Positions 9,054-14,834 of a DNA stretch of 14,834 nucleotides are shown piece by piece; the stretch's first letter is position 1; the number at the start of each line of letters is the position of its first letter. The DNA is from Goniomonas avonlea (lineage: Eukaryota; Cryptophyceae; Goniomonadida; Goniomonadaceae). Both the position numbers and the translations under genes were made by a program. Below the pieces are notes generated by a model. The model did no database searches. It was not told the origin of the DNA and worked only from the letters and a program-made list of their open reading frames with translations. Location of the stretch: NCBI GenBank assembly GCA_003573635.1, contig QUTJ01031681.1, positions 1-14,834 of the forward strand. The letters are read 5' to 3'.

Positions 9054-9321
9054 TTATGATGCTGCTTCTGCTGGTTTTACGTCCTCTGTTTTCGGTGCGG
9101 CTTCACCAAGTCGAGCCTTTCGCTCCTCGAGCCATTTGGCCATGTACTCCAAGTGATCTTCAGGCTGGTTGACCAAAGTGTCCTTGACCATCTCGGTGAT
9201 CAAAGCTTCTGCGTTCACACAAGCATATCAGAACAACTCACAAAAACACTGTGGCAGTACCCAAGTTTCGTTCCTGCAAATACTGCTTATTTCGTTCGCG
9301 TGCTTCCTCGAGCGAAGACAT
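9054..9321 (-). CDS. Mini RIIa/DPY-30-like dimerization-docking protein (71 aa)
   Basis: Two exons: 9321-9261 and 9208-9054 (TAA), joined across a 52-nt GT-AG intron in phase 1. The 71-aa product starts with a charged helix (MSSLEEARERNKQYLQERN). It continues with the signature of the RIIa / DPY-30 X-type four-helix docking fold: EALITEMVKDTLVNQPEDHL, then EYMAKWLEERKARL. The pattern of a hydrophobic helix, a x-P-x-D/E turn and a second amphipathic helix ending in W-L is typical of this family, which homodimerizes and grips amphipathic helices such as AKAPs, radial-spoke proteins or ASH2L. The tail (EAAPKTEDVKPAEAAS) is acidic and disordered. No kinase, cyclic-nucleotide or other domain is attached, so it is a stand-alone docking module. 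Upstream residues are open in frame but lack an ATG; a good donor (GTGAGT at 9474) and an acceptor (TTTCAAG at 9355) suggest a 5' UTR intron. Confidence 0.78.
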
Positions 9322-9511
9322 GACGACCGCGCGCAACGCAGTGCTGGACACTTCCTTGAAACCTCTCTTTTCAACCGTTAAGAAATCGAAAGGAAATTTT
9401 GTATCGCTATCGTTATCATCGGTCTTGTTATCGTAGTTTGGCAGTGCCAAAATGGCACAACCGATGAGACTCACGAGTTCCGAACTGCGGGCCTGCCTTT
9501 AATCGTGAAGA
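9322..9511. promoter_or_regulatory. Divergent promoter / 5' UTR region, RIIa-like gene and helical-protein gene
   Basis: 190 bp separate the start codons of the minus-strand RIIa-like gene and the plus-strand ORF at 9512. The minus-strand leader probably contains a 120-nt intron (9474-9355, GTGAGT..CAAG). If so, its first untranslated exon lies right beside the start codon of the plus gene and the two transcripts overlap or abut. An alternative acceptor (GTCCAG) lies a few nt nearer the ATG. Confidence 0.4.
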
Positions 9512-10513
9512 ATGGACGCGACCGGGGACTCTGATGATAGGAACTCGGGCGGAAGTCGTTCTCCAGCGGACTATGACTCGGATGAGAATCAGCGAGAGTT
9601 GGAGTTCCTCCACAAGGAGATGGATCGGCTTCTGGATGAGGTGCGGAGGGATCGCGAGGAGCTGGACATTTGGGACGGGAGACACTTTGTCAAACACGAG
9701 ACGAAAAAAAAAGTGTTTGAAGAGGAGGAAGAAGAATCTGATGACACATTCAATATCAGCGTCCTGCCCAAGTTGGTCAAGGCGTTCAGCCCGCGTCGAT
9801 TTCTCGGCGGCTCAGGCTTCAAGGGTTTTCAGACACAAATGGTGCCCCTCCCCCTCAGTGACGCTGCCAAGGTGTGCATTCCACTGGGCAGGAAATCACT
9901 GGAAGACTTTCGAATGGTTGAAGCTGGGGAGAGTGGTGTTGCCCAGGTCTTGCGAGAAGTTCGGGTCCGGGTGCGGCGCGCAGTGAAATTGGCGGAAGCA
10001 CCGGTCGTAATGTATTTCGCTGAGGCATTGGTCCCTACTCTGCACAAGTATTTGGTCGATTCTAGCAGTCGAATTCAAAACGAGGCATTACAGACCCTGC
10101 TTGCCCTCAGTGATGTGGGACAACCCGCTTCGGATGGGTTCCCGAGCTGGCGAATCGCGAGCTATTTGTTCGAGACGAGCACCCTCAATATTTTCCAGAG
10201 CATCTTTTTGAAGCACAATCGGCGCCAAACTGCGATGGGAATTCTCACCCTGATTGCGCGACTCGGAACTGCTGGGCGCTGGGGATTGGCGCAGGGAACA
10301 GAGAGTATGGCGTTTGACGTGCTGACACCGGAAACGGCGGGGATTATGTTCTTTTCGATTCTGAAGCTGATACAAGAACACGATCTTTCAATGTTGCACC
10401 TCTGCGCTGCTTTGGACTGCCTCAATTTACTGTTCCCTCGCATCATGGTGGCTCAGGTGCTGTGTTCGTTAGACTTTTTGTCGAGGTTAAGGACGGCACA
10501 AGAAAGAATGTAA
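9512..10513 (+). CDS. Acidic-N-terminus, alpha-helical (ARM/HEAT-like) protein; single exon or first exon of the next gene
   Basis: An intron-free ORF of 333 codons from ATG 9512 to TAA 10513. Family not recognised. Residues 1-35 are acidic, Ser/Asp-rich. Residues 27-60 are a charged helix (RELEFLHKEMDRLLDEVRRD), then there is a KKKVFEEEEEESDD patch. From about residue 145 the chain is a succession of amphipathic helices like an alpha-solenoid (VMYFAEALVPTLHKYLVD, SRIQNEALQTLLALSDV, RQTAMGILTLIARLG, LHLCAALDCLNLLFPRIM). Two readings are possible. It may be a complete gene ending at 10513. Or codon 315 (CAG at 10454-10456, followed by GTGCTG) may be a phase-0 donor joining the exon at 10684, because 10560-10683 looks like an intron tail. 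The second reading explains why only 50 bp would otherwise separate this stop from the next in-frame ATG (10564). Confidence 0.7.
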   Translation: MDATGDSDDRNSGGSRSPADYDSDENQRELEFLHKEMDRLLDEVRRDREELDIWDGRHFVKHETKKKVFEEEEEESDDTFNISVLPKLVKAFSPRRFLGGSGFKGFQTQMVPLPLSDAAKVCIPLGRKSLEDFRMVEAGESGVAQVLREVRVRVRRAVKLAEAPVVMYFAEALVPTLHKYLVDSSSRIQNEALQTLLALSDVGQPASDGFPSWRIASYLFETSTLNIFQSIFLKHNRRQTAMGILTLIARLGTAGRWGLAQGTESMAFDVLTPETAGIMFFSILKLIQEHDLSMLHLCAALDCLNLLFPRIMVAQVLCSLDFLSRLRTAQERM

Positions 10514-10683
10514 CGGAATGCCCACAAGCCTCAGTTCTAATAAGGTGTTCAGTCACGTGATATATGCGTCTCCCAAGCGACATTGATCCAAGTCCTCCCC
10601 ACTCCCCTCCCAGGGCAGGAGCTGCACACTTCCGCGCCGCCTCCTCCTCCTTTGCCACCCCCCTTGCTCCTGACCGTTTACAG

Positions 10684-13252
10684 CAGGCACCGATATCTCT
10701 TGCTGAGGTATCGCGTGGCGTCGCGGTGGTTCTCAACCTTGCGGTGCTTCATACGCCGATGCAAGGTCCCAAATATACCACAGCCGGGGCCATCTGGCAG
10801 GAGGCGAGTGCATTCCGTCCATGCTCTCCTTGACTCCTCCTTCGTCTCCTTCCACTCTTTCCTTCCACTCTCTCCTTCCACTCTCTCCTTCCTCCTGCTT
10901 GGTCTTCTCGCCTAACTCCTCCTTCGTCTCCTTCCACTCTCTCCTTCCACTCTCCGCGCTCTCATGCTCCTGGTCTCCTCTCCTAACTCCTTCTTCTCCT
11001 TCCGCTCCCTCCTTCCACTCTCTCCGTTTTCATGCTCCCGGTTCCCTCTCCTTCCACTTTCTCCGTTCTCATGCTGCTGGTCTCCTCTCCTAACTCCTCC
11101 TTCGTCTCCTTCCGCTCCCCTTCCTCCTGCCCCCGGTCTCTCGCTCCGTTTTGCTCTCCTCGAACTCTTTTTTTTCTCCAACCTGCCCCCGCTTTGACAT
11201 TGACAGGCACTCGAGGTTCAACCGTAATGACTGGTGGTTAAAGCCTCAAATGTTGCAACCTTGCTGCCAGCCCCCAACCACGCCACCCACCCCTCTCCGA
11301 CTTCCTCTCCGCTTCCTCCCCTCGTCCTGCTGAGGAGAGGGAGGAGGGAGAGGGCGAGAGGGCGAGAGGGAGCGGGAGTCGCGGTGGACCGAGGAAAGGA
11401 GCTCTCGCTCCTTCTCCCTTCCTCTTTCTCATTCTTCTCGCTCCTCTCTCTCCCCCTGTTCTCCCGCTCTCCCTTCCCACCCGTGATCACGTGATCACGC
11501 AATCCCCAGGTGGAGGCCTTCCAGCGCCTGCAAGCTCTTGACGAAATGATTGCGGCGCTTCCTGTCGCGGCTGCGGCAACCTCGGCTGCAGCAGCCCGCC
11601 CCCCGCCGTCTGTGGTCAAGCTGTCCACGCAGCAGTCGGAGGAACTGCAGGAGCTGCACGCTGCCGTCGAGGGCTTCAACGCTCGGCTCGAGGCAGCCGC
11701 CACGGGCGATGGCGGAGAGGCTGATGGTGCTGACCCGGGTGGAGAGGCTGGTGGTGGCGCCGCGGGCAAGGGCGGAGAGGTGAGTTGAGGCGTGTCGCTT
11801 GTCGCGCTGTGTTGCAACACTGTTGAGGCGTCTCACACTGTGTTGGTAGGCTTATCACACTGGTGTGTTGAGACTCATCACACTTTGTTGAGGCGTTGTT
11901 ATGCTTATCACAGGTGTGTTGAGGCCTAGCACACTGTTGAGGCCTCTCTGGTGTGTTGAGACTCATCACACTGTGTTACTCATGTTGAGACGTGTCACAC
12001 TGGTGTGTTGAGACTCTCGCACTGTGTTGAGACGTGTCACACTAGTGTTGAGACTCTCGCACTGTGTCTCACTGGTGTTGAGACTCTCGCACTTTGTTGA
12101 GCCCCTTTGTTGAGGCTTATCACTGCGTCGAGACTTGTCACACTGTGTCACTCATGAACTGTGTTATTACTTGTCACACTCTGTGCCGCCCCCCCCCGCC
12201 CCCCCCGCGCCCTCCTTCTTGTTTTAGACCTAGTTGACACTCGCAACATCCAAACGTGAACGCCGTTCCCCACATTAACTGAATTCCTCAGGGGGGGGTT
12301 GGCGCTGGAGACGATGCGAGCGAGGGTGGCACAACCGCAGGCCACACTGTAACTGACGCGGACGCTGTCACGGAGGTGCCTGGGGCAGCAGGCCAAGCCA
12401 CGGAGGACCCGGGGGCTACGCAGGGACCAAGTGTAAAGGAGGAGAGTGCTGACGGTGAGGTCCCGCAACCATCTCCGTTTGGGTCTCCTTGCGTCTACGG
12501 TATTTGTTGCTGATGACTTTGGTTGACAAGTTGAGGCAAGATGGACTGTGATTGTGACTGTGATTTGAAAAATGACAGTGATGTGACAACATTATGGCGG
12601 TGATTTGACAAGATTGTGACTTTGTTTGCGCACTCCTCCCCCCTCCCCGTGCGGCCCTCGCATGTCTATTACCTCGGTGGTCAAGTCCCACCCCACTTCT
12701 CCCGTGAGTGTGAACAGGGGTGTGACCTTCCATCGGTGTGGTGGCACAAGAACGCGGATGGAGAGGCAGAGGGAGGGGCGAAGGAAGCGCCCCGCTGAAG
12801 AACGCGCCCGTCTCGTTGTTCAACACACTTCATCGTGCCTGACTTGATGATTTCTTGATGTCGGCAAACGTGCTCATGACGTGACGCAGTGATGTCATGA
12901 CGTGACGCCTTGACGACTTACTGATGTCGGCAGACTTGTTCATCGACCTGGACGCAGTCGGCGACGCAGGCACAGACAGCCAACAGCCTCGCACGCCCGC
13001 GTCCCCTCAGCCTGCGACGCCGACGTCCCCAGCACGGATGGAGGAAATCTTCCCGGAAGCAACGCCGCCTCAGACCCGCACCCCCTCGCCGGAGCCCAAC
13101 CCCGGGGGGGAAGGCTGCCCGCCCCTGCCGACGCTGGACGACATCCGGTGCCGCGTGCTAGACCTAGTGATTGCTGCGGTCCTGCTGCTCTGCAAGCGCG
13201 GCGGCGAGCTCGATGCCTCGCCGCGCAAAGGCATGAACGTGCGTCCTTGTCG

Positions 13253-13305
<53 letters not shown>

Positions 13306-14808
13306 CCTTGTCTCTCTCTCGTCCTTGTCTCTCTCTCGCCCCGCAGAGGCATGAACGTGCGTCCTTGTCTCTCTTTTTCGTCCTTGTCTCTCTTTCGCCC
13401 CGCAAAGGCACTTTATCTCTCCCTTTTCGTTGCTTTTCGTCCCATGCTGTGAGCAGAGGAGTCAACGCGAGGCTGACTTGTTTTTCGCTGGTGAACTGAA
13501 ACATCGGGACACTTGAGCACAAGTCTTTGGAGTTCTTGTGGAGGAATGCGCAGGGTGACCGACTGTCTGGCAGCGCCTGGTGAAGGAGGGCGGACTTCTC
13601 GAGCTGATCCTTCTGCTGCTGACCTCGTGGCACCCTGGTGTCCACGCTAGAGCAACCGCAGTAGTCTCCTGGATGGCACAGGTACGACACTGATACGCAG
13701 CCCGCTGCCACTCTCTCTCTACTGTCCATCACTGTCACCACTGTTGTGTAACTGTCAGGCTGTCAGGCCAAACCGAGGCACACAATCAAAATCCAGATAT
13801 CGACTGTGAGACTTTCTCCGCGCTGCGCGTTTGTGTCTATGCCAACCGTGGCGGTGTGCCAGCAGACGAATCTCTGTCGTTGTTTGTCTTTGCACGGCAA
13901 GACTGCAGCGTGACCTCCTTGCAGGGTTTCAAGACTGTAGTTTTGAGGTTGATCGACCGCGGCCTCATGACAGTCCTCGCGGACTCCGTGCGGGGGGCTG
14001 CAGTGACGGTGCCTGGCCGAGGCGTGCGGGTCGCAGCGCTCGCAAAGCTTGTGCTGGACATGCAGTTCAGGTGGCCCGGCACTCTTTACTCTTCCACCCG
14101 CACACACTCCTCACCGATTGAAATTTCTGTGAATGAAAGAGCCCAGGGGCTACCAATGACGAAGGGTGCCAAGGGAAGGCAAGGGAGGCTGCCTGCAGGC
14201 GGAGGCACTTGCCTGCCCTTCCTTTCCTCCAGATTGCTCACGCTGCCAAGGGCACTACACACACAACCCACGCATCTCGCTCGCTACCGACTCATGGACA
14301 TTCCCATGTGGATGTATTGCACGACGACCCTTCCCCTGCCACACATCCACGTGCCCCCCCCCCCCCCTCCGATCACACAAAATAGCGACCGGCTCATGAA
14401 GACCACGGACACACGCAGGTGTGCACCAACACAGAACGCTGTGAACTCACGTGTGGCGCAAGTGTGCATCAACAATGCCAGCACTTGACTCTTTTCCAGA
14501 TCACACAAAATGGCGACGCGCGTCACGGGGTCGCAGCGCGAACCTCTCCCAGTCGTCATGCTGCAGAACTCACTGGAGCGACTCGACAATTTAAGTACGT
14601 GATAGCTCGTACGTGCTGGGTGATTGAAGCACATGATTTAAGTGCGAGTCCCCCGGTCCTCAGCCACTGTTTGGGGCTCCGGGTCTTGTGAGTTTTTCAC
14701 ACCGCTGCCGCAGTCAGACAGCGCTACAGTGCCCCTGGGCCAGGAGGGGAGGTTGCCAAGGTTGTGATGACGTACGACCCTATCCAGATACATGCGTACT
14801 TGGACCAG
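10684..14808 (+). CDS. Armadillo-like repeat protein, partial (continues off right edge)
   Basis: Exons: 10684-10803, 11510-11779, 12292-12454, 12934-13238, 13574-13681, 13925-14070, 14500-14594, 14714-14808. Phases 0,0,1,0,0,2,1,0 all fit, and the last donor (CAG-GTGCGC) lies 26 bp from the window end. Early exons give hydrophobic helices (LAEVSRGVAVVLNLAVLHTP; AFQRLQALDEMIAALP; SEELQELHAAVEGFNARLEA) and Gly/Ala/Thr- and Pro/Thr-rich linkers. From exon 12934 on, the protein is ARM-like: IRCRVLDLVIAAVLLLCKRG, LVKEGGLLELILLLL, VHARATAVVSWMAQ, KTVVLRLIDRGLMTVLADS, VRVAALAKLVLDMQF. Helical pairs of this kind occur in Fes1/HspBP1/SIL1 Hsp70 exchange factors among many others; I would not assign one. 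The first intron needs a GC-AG donor (GAG-GCGAGT). The first exon's acceptor is a TACAGCAG tandem (NAGNAG) site. The 5' end may be the ORF at 9512 or an ATG at 10564. Confidence 0.6.
10820..11200 (+). repeat. Pyrimidine-only-like tract with degenerate tandem units (intron)
   Basis: About 380 bp of almost pure C/T on the plus strand, built from variants of CTCCTTCGTCTCCTTCCACT and CTCTCCTTCCACTCTC, with the phrases CATGCTCC and CCTAACTCC recurring. It lies in the proposed 706-nt intron 10804-11509. The long Ser/Pro/Leu and Glu/Arg/Lys ORFs here on both strands come from the repeat. Confidence 0.85.
11285..11480. repeat. Pyrimidine-purine-pyrimidine inverted repeat region (intron)
   Basis: A pyrimidine-rich arm (about 11288-11330), a purine-rich arm (11331-11402: GAGGAGAGGGAGGAGGGAGA and continuing) and another pyrimidine-rich arm (11403-11478). 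The central purine arm can pair imperfectly with either flank, giving competing hairpins and, in DNA, a potential triplex. It lies in the same long intron. Confidence 0.6.
11482..11499. repeat. Perfect 18-bp palindrome CGTGATCACGTGATCACG
   Basis: The sequence equals its own reverse complement and is made of two GTGATCAC units around a central CACGTG-like core. It ends 10 bp before the proposed acceptor of exon 11510. Confidence 0.9.
11797..12183 (+). repeat. TGTTGAGAC/TCACACTG minisatellite (intron)
   Basis: About 390 bp of degenerate tandem units of roughly 18-24 bp with core TGTTGAGRC followed by TCACACTG or CTCGCACTG. At least 12 copies of TGTTGAG are readable. It occupies most of the 512-nt intron 11780-12291, followed by C-rich tracts at 12187-12210 and a good acceptor (ATTAACTGAATTCCTCAG). 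Confidence 0.85.
12856..12947 (+). repeat. Near-copy of an exon start upstream of its acceptor
   Basis: TGATGTCGGCAAACGTGCTC at 12856 is followed by ATGAC. It recurs as TGATGTCGGCAGACTTGTTC at 12922, followed by ATCGAC. The second copy contains the acceptor (GGCAG) and first codons of the exon starting at 12934. In the first copy the AG is replaced by AA. Between them CATGACGTGACGC occurs twice (12875 and 12896). Confidence 0.8.
13218..13410 (+). repeat. Triplicated exon-donor junction plus (CT)23
   Basis: The end of exon 12934-13238 and its donor (GCAAAGGCATGAAC-GTGCGTCCTTGTC, 13218-13251) recur at 13337-13369 as CCGCAGAGGCATGAAC-GTGCGTCCTTGTCT, and partly at 13395-13410 as CGCCCCGCAAAGGCA. 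Between copies 1 and 2 lies a perfect (CT)23 run at 13257-13302 and further CTCTCTCGTCCTTGT units. Confidence 0.85.
14354..14367 (+). repeat. C14 homopolymer (intron)
   Basis: A run of 14 C in the 429-nt intron 14071-14499, just before the first copy of the duplicated GATCACACAAAAT segment. The exact length is likely to be polymorphic or sequencing-sensitive. Confidence 0.9.
14371..14518 (+). repeat. Duplicated exon-start segment GATCACACAAAATRGCGACS
   Basis: GATCACACAAAATAGCGACC at 14371-14390 and GATCACACAAAATGGCGACG at 14499-14518 differ at two of 20 positions. The second copy is the start of the exon at 14500. The first copy lies 128 bp upstream inside the intron, preceded by CTCC rather than a proper AG acceptor. 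Confidence 0.85.
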
Positions 14809-14834
14809 GTGCGCGTTGCTAAACGACCGAGCTG

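Noticed and set aside
10564-10683. N-terminal extension starting at ATG 10564
   Set aside because: The DNA is pyrimidine-rich with a branch-like motif and ends in TTTACAG, so it reads as an intron tail; kept only as an alternative start.
11218-11820. 200-codon minus-strand Ser/Arg/Ala-rich ORF
   Set aside because: It covers the purine/pyrimidine repeat and is antisense to the exon at 11510-11779, which has matching splice sites.
13450-13573. Possible extra exon containing KSLEFLWRNAQGD
   Set aside because: It looks coding over 40 nt but no donor/acceptor pair keeps phase with both neighbours; the direct 13238 to 13574 junction does.
13070-13741. 223-codon minus-strand ORF rich in Arg-Glu
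   Set aside because: It is the translation of the (CT)n tract and lies antisense to supported armadillo-like exons.
1-14834. tRNA, rRNA, CRISPR array, transposon or viral genes
   Set aside because: Scanned by eye for T-loop motifs, regularly spaced repeats, terminal inverted repeats and transposase or integrase motifs; none found. The minisatellite lacks spacer-repeat regularity.

Overview
This is nuclear DNA from a eukaryote, probably a compact protist, alga or fungus-like genome; I cannot name the organism. The evidence is that almost every gene is interrupted by GT-AG introns whose removal restores one reading frame and recognisable domains, and that many introns are only 42-53 nt long. 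I see no bacterial operon structure, rRNA, tRNA, CRISPR array or transposase. All gene models were spliced by eye from codon phase, splice consensus and protein continuity.

Left part (1-9,321) is gene-dense. A minus-strand coiled-coil gene (1-1669, running off the left edge; one intron carries an (AC)35 microsatellite) diverges from a plus-strand gene for a small fascin-type beta-trefoil protein (1754-2373, three exons, two 43-nt introns). Tail to tail with it is the best-identified gene of the window, a minus-strand RBM26/RBM27-type RNA-binding protein (6079-2901, eight exons, about 801 aa: PWI-like domain, RS-rich region, two RRMs, no CCCH finger seen). It diverges across about 164 bp from a plus-strand coiled-coil, proline/glutamine-rich protein with GLPYPxQQ repeats (6244-8194, three exons, about 567 aa). 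A possible small minus-strand gene (8402-8686) follows, then a 71-aa minus-strand RIIa/DPY-30-like docking protein (9321-9054, two exons).

Right part (9,512-14,834) is different. A long helical ORF (9512-10513) is followed on the same strand by at least eight exons (10684 to 14808, continuing off the right edge) encoding an alanine/proline-rich and armadillo-like protein. The two may be one gene. Introns here are long (119-706 nt) and packed with low-complexity DNA: a CT-only-like tract, a purine/pyrimidine inverted repeat, an 18-bp palindrome, a TGTTGAGAC minisatellite, (CT)23 and C14.

The most interesting signal is that three different introns of the armadillo-like gene each contain a near-copy of their own exon-intron junction. 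This fits intron creation or expansion by local duplication of splice-site-bearing segments. No shared pathway is implied by the gene set. RBM26/27 proteins act in nuclear RNA surveillance, RIIa/DPY-30 folds dock helical peptides, fascin-type trefoils often bind actin, and the coiled-coil and ARM proteins are probable scaffolds.
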